Positions 20,587 to 29,103 of a DNA stretch of 60,298 bases are shown here, in pieces. The stretch covers positions 10,011 to 70,308 of the forward strand of contig JACFMR010000020.1 in the NCBI GenBank assembly GCA_019455245.1, given 5' to 3'. The position numbers were made by a program, and so were the translations under genes. Below the pieces are notes generated by a model. That model did not search any database. It was not told the origin of the DNA and was given only the letters and a program-made list of their open reading frames with translations. The stretch's first letter is position 1, and each line of letters opens with the position of its first letter. This DNA is from Opitutaceae bacterium. Its GTDB lineage: Bacteria > Verrucomicrobiota > Verrucomicrobiia > Opitutales > Opitutaceae.

Positions 20587-21584
20587 TCGGGGCGTTGGCG
20601 GCCGGTCAGCAGGGCCTGCGGGTTGCGTTCGATAAAATCGGCCAGCCGCTGCACCGCATCGGCCGCGGCGGCGAGCTTGGCCAACGCCTGGTCGGCGTCG
20701 TTGCCCAGGCTGCTCTGGGCGTTGATGAACCGGCGCAGGGTCTGCGCGGTGGCGTTGAACGCCTCCAGCGTGCGGCGGGTTTCATCCAGGGTTTTCACCA
20801 GGTTCTCACCGGCCGGGGCGATCTGCCCGTCCAGCTTGGCCAGCACCGCCCGCAGCTCGATGGCGGCACCGTTGAGATTCTTGAGCATGGCCCTGATCTC
20901 GGGCGAGGTCGTGAGCGCGTTGAGCGACTCCGCCGTCTGCGTCCACTGCGCCACCAACTCACCCGCCTCCATCGCGTTGACCTGCCGGCGCACGTCGGCG
21001 AGCAAACCGGAAAACTCGCGCGCCAGACCGGCGATGTCGACCTGCTGCATCCGGGCCAGGATTTCCGTCAGGCTGGCCTGGAATTCCGAGATGGCCGAGG
21101 GCACCGCCGGCACCTGCGCATACTTGAGGTCGGTCTTCAGGTGTGCGTCGGGGTACTCCGCCGGATCGAGAAAATCCAGCTCCACGTAGAGCAGCCCGGT
21201 GGCGAGACCGATGACGCCAAGCTGGGCCCGCAGACCGTGGTCGATCATGTCCTGCAACACCTCGCGGCTCGTCACGTCGACCATGCCGCCCTTGCCGTCG
21301 GTGATGATGTCGCGGTTGAATTCGCACAACACCCGCACGACCGACCGTTGCGCCGCCTGGTCAAATTCCACCGTGAGGTCCACCACCCGGCCCACCCGCA
21401 CGCCCCGCAGCTTGACCGGCGAACCGAGGTCGAGGCCGTGGATCGACTCGTTGAAATACACGATGAAGCGCTGCGGCTTCGAAAAGAGACTGATGCTGCC
21501 GAACGACAGCAATCCGATCAATCCGAGGGCAAACGCGCCGATGACGAACGCGCCGACGATGGCGGGACTGACCTTGGTTTTCAC
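20583..21584 (-). CDS. mlaD: MlaD-family MCE-domain protein
   Basis: This 333-residue protein has one N-terminal membrane helix (VGAFVIGAFALGLIGLLSF) and an MCE domain with the hallmark run FNESIHGLDLGSPVKLRGV and GRVVDLTVEF. A long helical, coiled-coil-like C-terminus (about 180-325) would form a needle or extension. MCE proteins form hexameric rings that carry lipids through the periplasm. Seventy-three bases separate it from the upstream ATPase gene. The neighbours (permease, ATPase, PqiC lipoprotein) give a complete four-part lipid transporter. Confidence 0.87.
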   Translation of the reverse strand: MKTKVSPAIVGAFVIGAFALGLIGLLSFGSISLFSKPQRFIVYFNESIHGLDLGSPVKLRGVRVGRVVDLTVEFDQAAQRSVVRVLCEFNRDIITDGKGGMVDVTSREVLQDMIDHGLRAQLGVIGLATGLLYVELDFLDPAEYPDAHLKTDLKYAQVPAVPSAISEFQASLTEILARMQQVDIAGLAREFSGLLADVRRQVNAMEAGELVAQWTQTAESLNALTTSPEIRAMLKNLNGAAIELRAVLAKLDGQIAPAGENLVKTLDETRRTLEAFNATAQTLRRFINAQSSLGNDADQALAKLAAAADAVQRLADFIERNPQALLTGRQRPE

Positions 21585-21657
21585 GTGGATGCCGGTTTAA
21601 GGGGATTTCTGGAAATGGACAGGATTAATCGTGTCGCGCGGCGCGGGAGCGGGGGTT

Positions 21658-22431
21658 TCATCGCGATCCCTCCAACCGGTCGCCGCGATAAAGAAACTCG
21701 GTCACGCGCGGATCACGGCCGGACCGCGCCAGCTCCTGCGGCGCGCCCTCGGCGATGATGCCGCGCCCGGCCTTGTCGAGCATGATCACCCGGTCGGCGA
21801 TGCTGAAGATCGACGCCAGTTCGTGCGATACCACGACCATCGTCGTGCCGAAAAGCTCGCGGATTTCCAGCACCAGCTCGTCGAGCTTGCGCGAGGTGAT
21901 CGGGTCCAGCCCCGCCGACGGTTCGTCGAGAAACACGATGCGCGGATCCAGCGCCAGCGCCCGGGCCAGGCCCGCGCGCTTCTTCATGCCGCCGCGGATC
22001 TCCGCGGGATAGTAGTCCTCGTAGCCCGCCAGCCCGACCTGCGACAGCTTCAGCGTGGCAATCTCCTCGATCTCGCGCCGGTTCAGCCGGGTGTATTCCT
22101 CGAGCGGCAGGGCCACGTTCTCCCGCAGGGTGAGCGAGGTCCACAACGCCGCGCTCTGGTAGAGCACCCCGAAGGTCTTCAACAGGTCGCGCCGCTCCTC
22201 CACCCCGGCCTGGTTGAAACAACGGCCGAAGAACTTCACCTGCCCGTCCATCGGCCGGTTGATGCCGATGAGATTGCGCAGCAGCGTGCTCTTGCCGCAG
22301 CCCGAACCGCCGATGATGAAAAACAGCTCGCCCGGCGCCACTGTAAAGCTCACGTCCTCCAGTACCGGCAGGCCGCCGTAGCCGCATTTCAGGCGGCTGA
22401 CGTCAATGGCCGGGATCGTCGCGGGGTCCAT
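21658..22431 (-). CDS. mlaF: MlaF-like ABC transporter ATPase
   Basis: The 257-residue ATPase has Walker A GGSGCGKST, a Q-loop near LYQSAAL, an ABC signature IRGGMKKRAGLARAL, Walker B RIVFLDEPSAGLD and an H-loop in VVSHE. The IRGG variant of the signature is normal for the MlaF group. It powers MCE-type lipid transport from the inner-membrane face. The start is three bases from the permease stop, indicating co-translation. Confidence 0.9.
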   Translation of the reverse strand: MDPATIPAIDVSRLKCGYGGLPVLEDVSFTVAPGELFFIIGGSGCGKSTLLRNLIGINRPMDGQVKFFGRCFNQAGVEERRDLLKTFGVLYQSAALWTSLTLRENVALPLEEYTRLNRREIEEIATLKLSQVGLAGYEDYYPAEIRGGMKKRAGLARALALDPRIVFLDEPSAGLDPITSRKLDELVLEIRELFGTTMVVVSHELASIFSIADRVIMLDKAGRGIIAEGAPQELARSGRDPRVTEFLYRGDRLEGSR

Positions 22432-22434
22432 GGT

Positions 22435-23562
22435 TCAGATGCCCAAAATGTCGAACAGGACCGCGTAAATCGCGTCCGCCACGATGATGAACAGAATCGC
22501 CGTCACCACCGCGGAGGTCGCCGCCCGGCCCACCCCTGCCGCGCTGCGTTCCGCCTGCAAACCGCGCAGGCAGCCCGCCAGCCCCACGATCAGCCCGAAC
22601 GTCACCGCCTTGATCACCCCCGACGCCACGTCGGAGAGATCCACGATCGTCAGCATCTCGATCCAATACGCCGTGGGCGTGATCTCCAGCACGGTGAGCG
22701 CGATGAACATGCCGCCGAGGATGCCGAGGCAGTTGGCGTAGAGCGCGAGCAGCGGCATCATCAGCGCAAGCGCCAGCAGCCGGGGCATGACCAAAAAGTC
22801 GATCGGCGAAATCCCGAGCGTGGTGAAGGCGTCGATCTCCTCGTTGGCCTTCATGTTGCCCAGATGCGCGGCAAAGGCCGCGCCGGTGCGCCCCGCCAGC
22901 ACGATGCCCGTCATCAGCGCCCCCATCTCCCGCACCATCGAGATGCCCACCAGGTCGGCCACGTAGATGTCGCCGCCATACTGCCGCAGGATCAGCGCGC
23001 CCGTGTAGGCCAGCGTCATGCCGACGAGAAAACTGATCAGGCTCACGATCGGCAGCGCCATCGCGCCGCACTGCTGCATCTCGTGCATGCAGTCGCGCCA
23101 ACGGAACTTGTGCGGCCGTTTGATCAGACCGTTGAAACTCAGCACGCACTCGCCCACGAACGCCGAGATTTCCTTGGCCTTGGTCCACGCATCCAGCGTC
23201 GCCTGGCCCACCGTTTGAAAAAAATTCTCCGAGCGGTCGAACGGCACGCTGGTCTCGTGCGAGCGCGAAAGCTGCGCCAGCATGCGCCGCATCTTCTCCG
23301 GCAGCGCCCCGAGGTCGCAATGCGCCCCGGCCACCCGGCACCACTGCTGCACATCAAAGAGAAAAAGCAGCAGCGAACTGTCCCAGCGTTCGATGTCGCC
23401 CACTTCCACCCGCACCCGCTTCGGCGCCGTGTCGTCCATCGGCGCCTGCCACGTCGGCCGCGGCTCCGTCACCCGCCACCGTCCCGTGAGGGTGAGCACC
23501 AGCCGGTCGCCCTCGGTGCAGGTCGACACGCGCGCGGAGGATGCGGTTTTCGCGGCGGGCAT
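22435..23562 (-). CDS. mlaE: MlaE-type permease with N-terminal STAS-like domain
   Basis: In this 375-residue protein residues 1-105 form a STAS-like domain (LVLTLTGRWRV, VGDIERWDSSLLLFLFD), and residues 120-375 a MlaE permease. The permease carries the family core: GISMVREMGALMTGIVLAGRTG, AAHLGNMKANEEIDAF and LGISPIDFLVMPRLLAL. In many species the STAS partner (MlaB) is a separate protein; here it is fused, a known variant. It is the first gene of the leftward mlaE-mlaF-mlaD-pqiC operon for lipid transport between membranes. Confidence 0.9.
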   Translation of the reverse strand: MPAAKTASSARVSTCTEGDRLVLTLTGRWRVTEPRPTWQAPMDDTAPKRVRVEVGDIERWDSSLLLFLFDVQQWCRVAGAHCDLGALPEKMRRMLAQLSRSHETSVPFDRSENFFQTVGQATLDAWTKAKEISAFVGECVLSFNGLIKRPHKFRWRDCMHEMQQCGAMALPIVSLISFLVGMTLAYTGALILRQYGGDIYVADLVGISMVREMGALMTGIVLAGRTGAAFAAHLGNMKANEEIDAFTTLGISPIDFLVMPRLLALALMMPLLALYANCLGILGGMFIALTVLEITPTAYWIEMLTIVDLSDVASGVIKAVTFGLIVGLAGCLRGLQAERSAAGVGRAATSAVVTAILFIIVADAIYAVLFDILGI

Positions 23563-23689
23563 GGTTGTTCAGTTGTAGCGGCACCGCCACAAAGCCAAAC
23601 CCTAAAATCGCCACGCCGCCCGGATGTCACACTTCCCGCCATTCCGCGCTCGTGCCGGCCACCGCGCCCGGTCAGGCTGCCCGGTGATC

Positions 23690-24346
23690 ATGCCTTCCCT
23701 GCGCACCCTGCTCATCGACCTCGACGGCACGCTGGTCGATGCCTTCACCACCATCCACCGCGCCTATTGCCACACGCTCCCGCAGTTCGGCCGCCCCGCA
23801 CCGTCCCTGGCCCAGGTGCGCCGCGCCGTGGGCGGTGGCATCAAGGACGCCATGGGGCACTTCCTGCCCGCCGAACTCATTCCCGCGGCCATCGAAATTC
23901 ATCTGGCCTACACCAAGGAGATTTTGCTCGAGGACGTGAAACTCATGTCCGGCGGTCTGGCCCTGTTGCAGAATCTCCACGCGCGCAGCGTGACCCTGGC
24001 CGTTTACACCAACAAATTCGGCGACTACTCGCGCCGCATCTGCACGCACCTCGGCGTCACCCCGCTGCTCGCCGGCATCTACGGCGCGGGCGACACCCCG
24101 TGGCTCAAGCCCCAGGCCGAGTTCGCCGCCCACGTCCTCGGCGAACTCCGGGCCGAGCCCGCCACCACGCTCATGGTCGGCGACTCCCCCTTCGACGTGC
24201 AGGCCGCGCACAACGGCGGTTTCCCCTGCTGGGCCGTGACCACCGGCACCCACGACGCCGCCCAACTCACCGCCGCCGGCGCCGACCGGGTCTTCCCGGA
24301 CCTGACCCAATTGCATTCCGCACTCCTTACCGAAATGCCAAGGTAG
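23690..24346 (+). CDS. HAD-superfamily phosphatase (phosphoglycolate phosphatase-like)
   Basis: With the ATG at 23690 the product is 218 residues. HAD motif I is LLIDLDGTLVD near the N-terminus, the threonine motif is VYTNKFG, the lysine is in WLKPQ and the acidic motif is LMVGDSPFDVQAA. The cap follows motif I, as in subfamily IA phosphoglycolate or sugar-phosphate phosphatases. The frame is open back to 23624, but the longer leader does not look like protein. It is divergent from mlaE. The substrate is unknown. Confidence 0.8.
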   Translation: MPSLRTLLIDLDGTLVDAFTTIHRAYCHTLPQFGRPAPSLAQVRRAVGGGIKDAMGHFLPAELIPAAIEIHLAYTKEILLEDVKLMSGGLALLQNLHARSVTLAVYTNKFGDYSRRICTHLGVTPLLAGIYGAGDTPWLKPQAEFAAHVLGELRAEPATTLMVGDSPFDVQAAHNGGFPCWAVTTGTHDAAQLTAAGADRVFPDLTQLHSALLTEMPR

Positions 24347-24409
24347 GGAGGGACCGCCGGGCCGTCCGCCAATGACTCCATTCGCGTGGCGGCGAGCGCC
24401 CACGCAATC

Positions 24410-25015
24410 TCACGTCGCCGGCTTCTCGGCCAGCACTGCCATCCGTCCCTTTTCCCGCCCACCCCGCGGCAACTCGAGCATCACGTCCGTCAACACCGCA
24501 AAACCCGCCGCCTGCACCAACGCGAGCGTCTCGGCCGGCGCCGGGGCGTCGTAGAAAAACTCCCGCCCGAACATCGTGTCGGTAAACGGCGGCTGCGCTG
24601 AACCGCCGGTGGTGAACAGAAAACGTCCCCCCGGTGACAACCCCCGCCATACCTCGCGGAACACGACTGCATGTCGCGCCCGTTCCAAATGAAAAATCGC
24701 GTCCCAACACACCGCCGCGGCGAAAGGTTGAGCCAACGGCGCATCCAGTTCCGCCTGACACCAGTTCGCACCCGGCACCGCTTGCCGGGCCTGGTCCAAC
24801 ATCGCCGTCGAATGATCGATCCCCGTGACACCGAAACCTCGCTTATCGAGCAGCTCCGCGATGGGTCGACCGGTGCCGCAACCGAGATCCAGCACCGCCG
24901 CTCCGGTCGGCAGACCGTCCAACCACCGGTCGAACAACGCCAACTCCTCCGCGCGCAGCGCCGGACGAAATCTCACCCATTGCCCGGCAATCCGGTCGTA
25001 AGGTTGCATCGTCAT
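24410..25015 (-). CDS. Class I SAM-dependent methyltransferase
   Basis: The 201-residue product has the SAM-binding motif I VLDLGCGTGRP (about residues 41-51), an acidic strand end in VTGIDHSTAMLDQAR and a motif near CWDAIFHLER. The C-terminal sheet (EVWRGLSPGGRFLFTTGG) is as in small-molecule methyltransferases. The substrate cannot be predicted. It follows the DUF1697 gene by seven bases in the same direction, so the two are probably co-transcribed. Confidence 0.82.
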   Translation of the reverse strand: MTMQPYDRIAGQWVRFRPALRAEELALFDRWLDGLPTGAAVLDLGCGTGRPIAELLDKRGFGVTGIDHSTAMLDQARQAVPGANWCQAELDAPLAQPFAAAVCWDAIFHLERARHAVVFREVWRGLSPGGRFLFTTGGSAQPPFTDTMFGREFFYDAPAPAETLALVQAAGFAVLTDVMLELPRGGREKGRMAVLAEKPAT

Positions 25016-25022
25016 CCGTGCT

Positions 25023-25568
25023 TCACTGCCCCAGCCCGAACTTCGCCACGAGCTTTTGCAGCGAGCTCAGATTGCGCATGGTCATGGTCGGGAGCCTGAG
25101 TGCTCGCACCGCCGGTGACGCCCAGATGTCGGCGTCGGCCACGCCGCCCACGCGCCGCCAGTAGAGTTCGCGTTCCATCAACGCCAAGCGGTCGGTCGGC
25201 GTGGCGCAGGCCAGCAGCCCCTTGGCCTGCGCCGCCGGCAACGGTCGTTTGAGGAACGAGACGTAGATGCCGCCGTCGGCCGGCACGCCCTCGGGAAACG
25301 GCTGCGCGGCCAACACCGCCGCCACCTCGTCGTCCCGACGCAGAAACGTGTCCACGGCGAAGCCCAGCGTCTTGGCGAGATGCGCCTCGATGCGCGTTTC
25401 CAATTTCGCCAGGTCGCGTGCGCCGGTCGAAAACACCACGTTGCCGCTCGCAATGAAGGTCGCCACGTCGGCGAAACCCAGCGCCTCGAAATGCCGCTTC
25501 AGCTCCGCCATCGGCAAGCGCCGCCGGCCGAGGTTGATCCCGCGCAGAAATGCGACGCAACGGCTCAT
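25023..25568 (-). CDS. DUF1697-family protein
   Basis: With the ATG at 25568 the product has 181 residues and begins MSRCVAFLRGINLGRR, the signature opening of DUF1697. Other landmarks are FIASGNVVFST and the NLSSLQKLVAKFG end. The family has a ferredoxin-like fold and no firmly assigned function. An upstream in-frame extension to 25673 is only a translation of the palindromic repeat at 25580-25668 and was left out. Confidence 0.85.
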   Translation of the reverse strand: MSRCVAFLRGINLGRRRLPMAELKRHFEALGFADVATFIASGNVVFSTGARDLAKLETRIEAHLAKTLGFAVDTFLRRDDEVAAVLAAQPFPEGVPADGGIYVSFLKRPLPAAQAKGLLACATPTDRLALMERELYWRRVGGVADADIWASPAVRALRLPTMTMRNLSSLQKLVAKFGLGQ

Positions 25569-25579
25569 CGGATTACAGA

Positions 25580-25668
25580 AAAAACCAACCACAGATGAAT
25601 CCAGATCAACACGGATGAAATGCTCGTTCTGAATCTGTGCCCATCTGTGTTCATCTGTGGTTAACAAA
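25580..25668. repeat. Imperfect palindrome of the AACCACAGATGAACACAGATG type
   Basis: ACCACAGATGAATCCAGATC and AACACGGATG on the left face TCTGTGCCCATCTGTGTT and CATCTGTGGTTAA on the right, about 35 bases apart. The two arms could fold into a long hairpin between the DUF1697 and ceramidase genes. It resembles in style, but not in sequence, the repeat at 17962-18117. Confidence 0.6.
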
Positions 25669-25669
25669 T

Positions 25670-26989
25670 TCACTTACCCTCAAGCAACCCGTGCACCGCC
25701 GCGAATATCCGGTCCTCGGTGCCGGCCACCAACGGCCCGGATTTCATGATGTATTGCATGCAGGCAAAGACCTCGTAACCGCCCTCGGCCAACTGGCGCT
25801 CGCTGCACACGTAGCCGACGATGTCGTTGGCGTAACCAATCGGCCATACTTGCGCGAAGTCGCGGCCCAGTTCCTTCACCGCGCGCAACGCGTAAGCCAC
25901 GCTCATCTCCCCCGCCAACGCGACCAACGCCAGCGACCGGCCGAACCGCACCGTCTGCACTTCGAAATCCGCGGTTGACCCCGTCCGCACCCCGGCATCC
26001 AGCAGCGCCAAATTTTCCCGGGCCCAACGCGCAAAGAAATCATTGTCCGAATCCAACCACGCCTCGTATTCGGACCTCGTCAACAAACGGTATGCGAGGG
26101 TCAGCATGCGGCGGTCGATTATCAGCGGTCCCTCCACCGACCGCCATGCGCCGTGCCGCAGTTCGCGCACCACCGCCCCGGCCAGTTGCCGGCCCATGGT
26201 CTCGATCTCGGTCAGCGCATATTGCGGAAAGTTGTCGTGCGCCGGGTTGGGCACGAACGGCTTCTGGTCGCCCGCGCAGCCCTGTAGGAAGGTTGCGGTG
26301 CAGCCGAGCTGCTGCTCCAGCTCGCGCAGGGCGAACCCCACGTAATCACCGCCGAATTCCAAGATCGCGCCCGCCGCTGTGGGATGCGCCGTGTAGCCGA
26401 AGAGCACATGCTTGAGCCTGCCGTCGGTCGTGTGCGCGGCGAGCAGTGGCACGGTGTGATCGTGCGGCGCATCCAAGGTCGGCGCCCACGTCACCCCGCC
26501 CTTGCCGTCGGGCCGGCGCCGCGAATGCGCGAAACCGCACCAGCCGGTCGCACGGCTCAACCGCACCGGCACCCGGTCGGCCAACGCCGCCTGCGCCACG
26601 GTCACCACCTTCGTGAACGCCGCCTCAAGATACGCCTCGTCGATGCCCTCGCGGCAGTCGGCATCGACAAACCGCCGGATCGGCGGACCGCAATGCGTGT
26701 GCGTGCCGCAAAGCAGGATGTCGCCCTCCGGCACCCCGGTGGCCGCATGGATCAGGCCGCGCACCCGCGGCGTGTTGTCGTAGAAACCCAGCCACTCGAT
26801 GCTGATGAGCAACAACGTGCGCCCGCCCGCCCGGTCCGTAATCGCCGTCGCGATGCAGCGAAGCGGCAGATAAACCCCTGTCGAATCCGCGGTGCGCGCG
26901 GCAAAACCCGCGAGTTTCGAGCCGACGGCCGGCGTGACGTCGATCTCGGCCGTGCCGAGCAGGTAGGGGAATTCCGAAAGGTCGCTCAC
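25670..26989 (-). CDS. Neutral/alkaline ceramidase-like protein
   Basis: The start is taken at the GTG at 26987-26989 (VSDLSEFPYLLGTAEIDVTP), giving about 439 residues. The longer open frame runs back into a palindromic repeat and has no plausible start. The GTAEIDVTP opening, CGTHTHCGPP zinc motif (two histidines), GYTAHPTAAG and FLQGCAGDQKP are landmarks of the neutral ceramidase N-terminal domain. No signal peptide is visible and the protein is shorter than true secreted ceramidases (about 650 residues). A role on sphingolipids is therefore not assured; related short proteins are often just annotated 'neutral/alkaline non-lysosomal ceramidase'. Confidence 0.75.
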   Translation of the reverse strand: MSDLSEFPYLLGTAEIDVTPAVGSKLAGFAARTADSTGVYLPLRCIATAITDRAGGRTLLLISIEWLGFYDNTPRVRGLIHAATGVPEGDILLCGTHTHCGPPIRRFVDADCREGIDEAYLEAAFTKVVTVAQAALADRVPVRLSRATGWCGFAHSRRRPDGKGGVTWAPTLDAPHDHTVPLLAAHTTDGRLKHVLFGYTAHPTAAGAILEFGGDYVGFALRELEQQLGCTATFLQGCAGDQKPFVPNPAHDNFPQYALTEIETMGRQLAGAVVRELRHGAWRSVEGPLIIDRRMLTLAYRLLTRSEYEAWLDSDNDFFARWARENLALLDAGVRTGSTADFEVQTVRFGRSLALVALAGEMSVAYALRAVKELGRDFAQVWPIGYANDIVGYVCSERQLAEGGYEVFACMQYIMKSGPLVAGTEDRIFAAVHGLLEGK

Positions 26990-27047
26990 GGAATCATCAC
27001 GTTGGCCATGGTGGCGATGGTGGCGAGCCCACAGTGGCGCACGATAA

Positions 27048-27124
27048 TGTAGGGCGGGGTCGCCGACCCCGCCAAAACGAAGACGTGATTTCCTTCGAGG
27101 CGGGATCAGCGATCCCGCCCTACA
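27048..27124. repeat. Double-hairpin repeat bounded by TGTAG...CTACA
   Basis: A 77-base element whose ends TGTAGGGCGGG and CCCGCCCTACA are perfect inverted repeats. Inside are two separate hairpins. The left one is GGCGGGGTCG with CGACCCCGCC around one base; the right one is GGCGGGATC with GATCCCGCC around AGC. It lies between the ceramidase-like and PhyH genes. The same architecture appears at 31933-31981, 29104-29180 and 37079-37176. Confidence 0.8.
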
Positions 27125-27159
27125 CACCGCTCACACCGGCGGGCTTGCCGCGCCGAAGC

Positions 27160-27858
27160 TCAACGAGCGCAGGCGGGCACGATCACCTTGCGCGCGGGGA
27201 AATCGAGGTCGAACGCCTCGTCCGCGGCCGGCGCGTGATACGTGCTGATGATCGCGTAGCGGTCCTTGCCGGCGGTGTTGGCCGTCGAGCCGTGCACCAG
27301 CCGGTCGGAGAACACGATCGCGGTGCCGCGCTTGATGTTGCACGTCACCACGTCGCCGTCGCGCCAGTCGGCGTCGGTGATCTCGTATTGGAATTCCCCG
27401 CTCGGCGTGCCCATTTTCACGATCCGCCAGTCGCGGCGGTGGCTGCCGGGCACCACGGTCAACGTGCCGTTTTGCGCCGTGGCGTCGTCGAGCGGAATCC
27501 AGACGGAGAGCTTGGGCCGGGTGTTGCGCCAGTAGAAGGAATCGATGTGCCACGGCGTGGGAAAGGTTTTCTCCGGCGACTTGTAGACGATCTTGTCGCT
27601 CAAAAACATCACCCCGTGCGGCATCACGGCCTTGAGCACAGTCACGATCCGGGGCTCCTCCGCCAACGTGCGAAACAACGGGCTGACCACCGCCACATGC
27701 ACGTGGACCGACGCTCCGGGCTTGGCGTGCTCATCGAGCACGCGCCGGGCCTCGGTTTTCAGGCGGTCGCATTCCTTGCCGTTGAGCAGATCGGGGACGA
27801 TGACAAAACCGTCGCGGTCATAACGCGACGCCAAGGTGGGGGAATCGGATACTTTCAT
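27160..27858 (-). CDS. Phytanoyl-CoA dioxygenase (PhyH)-family oxygenase
   Basis: The product is 232 residues from the ATG at 27858; a longer frame exists but MKVSDSPTLASRYDRDGFVI is the natural family start. Fe(II) ligands are H104 and D106 (WHIDSF) and H189 (RLVHGS), with R200 (DRYAI) positioned to bind 2-oxoglutarate. The GTLTVVPGSHRRD segment is also typical. Such enzymes hydroxylate small molecules. The AraC-type regulator gene is divergent with 77 bases between the starts, so it probably controls this gene. Confidence 0.85.
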   Translation of the reverse strand: MKVSDSPTLASRYDRDGFVIVPDLLNGKECDRLKTEARRVLDEHAKPGASVHVHVAVVSPLFRTLAEEPRIVTVLKAVMPHGVMFLSDKIVYKSPEKTFPTPWHIDSFYWRNTRPKLSVWIPLDDATAQNGTLTVVPGSHRRDWRIVKMGTPSGEFQYEITDADWRDGDVVTCNIKRGTAIVFSDRLVHGSTANTAGKDRYAIISTYHAPAADEAFDLDFPARKVIVPACAR

Positions 27859-27935
27859 GGGCAACGGCCGAAAATTAGCAGCACCGAGCGCAATTGGCTT
27901 TAGCCGGCGAAAAATCAGGTTTAGCAAAAATCGTC

Positions 27936-28727
27936 ATGTCACGTCCCCAAACCTGCGGCCCCTCCCCGGTCGAAAGCATCCGGCTCGTGGAGCGTTTTGA
28001 ACGGCTGGTGTCGCCATATGCCTATCAGGCCACCTCCCTGCCCGGCCATCTGCTGCACTACGTGGTGCAGGGCGAGGTCGAACAGACCAGCAACGGCCGC
28101 CGTCAGCATCTGCAACCGGGCACGGTCATCTGGTATCACGAGGACGAGTGGGTCGAGGGCCGTGTGCTCCGGCCGCCCTGGGTCTATTTCTCTGTCAACT
28201 TTTCCGCGCCCACGCTGGCGCCGCCCGACTTCGGCGCCCGCCTGCACCTCAACCGCCATGATCTCGCCCAACCCTTTGCCGCGCTTCACACCGCTTGGCG
28301 CGAACCGTCCGGCGCGGCCCGCGACTACACCTGTCACGCCCGCCTGCTCGACCTGCTGGCCGCGTTGCCGGCCGACACCGCCTCCCGTCCTGCCGCGGCC
28401 GCCGGCGGCCGCCTCTGGTGGGACGTGGAAACCTGGTGCCGCCGGCACATTTCGCGTCACCTCACGCTGACCGAGCTCTGCGCGCAGTTTCATCGCAGCC
28501 CCAACACCCTCACCCGCGCCTGCCTCGAGGCAGTCGGGCAGACCCCGATGCGCCGGCTCAAACAGATCCGCCTCAGCCTCGCCCGCGGCCTCGTGCATTA
28601 CTCCGAACTCAACATGACCGAGATCGCGCAACGCATCGGCTACGCCCGCGTGCACGAGTTTTCCCGCGACTACCGCAAAGCCCACGGCCTCCCCCCCACC
28701 GCCGACCGCGCCGCCTTCACCGGCTAA
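27936..28727 (+). CDS. AraC-family transcriptional regulator
   Basis: The regulator has about 263 residues from the ATG at 27936. The N-terminal half is a cupin-like sensor (LLHYVVQGEVEQ..., LQPGTVIWYHEDEWVEG). The C-terminal ~100 residues form the double helix-turn-helix domain: HLTLTELCAQFHRSPNTLTR for the first, and ALVHYSELNMTEIAQRIGYA-like for the second, ending in HEFSRDYRKAHGLPPT. It is transcribed divergently from the PhyH oxygenase, its likely target. An older in-frame ATG at 27894 is possible. Its 3' end runs into a transporter-like remnant. Confidence 0.88.
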   Translation: MSRPQTCGPSPVESIRLVERFERLVSPYAYQATSLPGHLLHYVVQGEVEQTSNGRRQHLQPGTVIWYHEDEWVEGRVLRPPWVYFSVNFSAPTLAPPDFGARLHLNRHDLAQPFAALHTAWREPSGAARDYTCHARLLDLLAALPADTASRPAAAAGGRLWWDVETWCRRHISRHLTLTELCAQFHRSPNTLTRACLEAVGQTPMRRLKQIRLSLARGLVHYSELNMTEIAQRIGYARVHEFSRDYRKAHGLPPTADRAAFTG

Positions 28728-28740
28728 ACGCGGGCAAGCC

Positions 28741-28884
28741 GCCCGACCAATCACCTTTCTCCTGCTCGGCCAGCAGTTCCACATCGCACCGGAAGTCGCC
28801 GGCGCCTCCTCCTTCGCCCTCGCCGCCGCCGGCATGATCGGTGGCTCGCTGTTCAAACCGCGACGCAACACCCAACCCGCGTGA
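28741..28884 (+). pseudogene. Remnant: C-terminal end of a multi-pass transporter (possibly sodium:solute symporter)
   Basis: A frame without a usable start reads ARPITFLLLGQQFHIAPE, then a helix AGASSFALAAAGMIGGSLF and the tail KPRRNTQPA before a TGA at 28882-28884. Third codon positions are nearly all G or C, as in the real genes here, so this was protein-coding. It looks like the last one or two membrane helices of a transporter. The upstream body is missing: the frame enters the end of the AraC gene with proline-rich noise. The small gene four bases downstream often accompanies such transporters. The assignment to a symporter is a guess from appearance. Confidence 0.45.
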
Positions 28885-28888
28885 CGCC

Positions 28889-29050
28889 ATGACCACCGTC
28901 TTCCTGATCCTCTGGGCCGCCCTGATTTTCGCCTCCATCGCGTGGTATGGCTTCCTCGTGTTCTACGTCGGCCTCAAGGCCGGCCGCGACATCCGCACCC
29001 TTGTGCGTCACCGCGGCGACGAACCGCCCTCAGATCCCGCGGGGCCATAA
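28889..29050 (+). CDS. Small single-pass membrane protein (53 residues)
   Basis: The product is MTTVFLILWAALIFASIAWY... with one long membrane helix (about residues 3-28), followed by a short basic and charged tail (GRDIRTLVRHRGDE). The ATG lies four bases after the stop of the transporter remnant, as expected for a small accessory subunit co-translated with it. It has the usual GC-rich third positions. No named family recognised. Confidence 0.6.
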   Translation: MTTVFLILWAALIFASIAWYGFLVFYVGLKAGRDIRTLVRHRGDEPPSDPAGP

Positions 29051-29103
29051 ATTGCCGAGAGGCAGACAGCAGAAAATCCCAGATCTGTTCATCGCGCACC
29101 TAT

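Noticed and set aside
25568..25673. Longer N-terminus for the DUF1697 protein
   Set aside because: The extra residues translate the palindromic repeat, and the family begins at MSRCVAFLRGINLG.
26990..27127. Longer N-terminus for the ceramidase-like protein
   Set aside because: It runs into the double-hairpin repeat and has no good start; the conserved region begins after the GTG at 26989.
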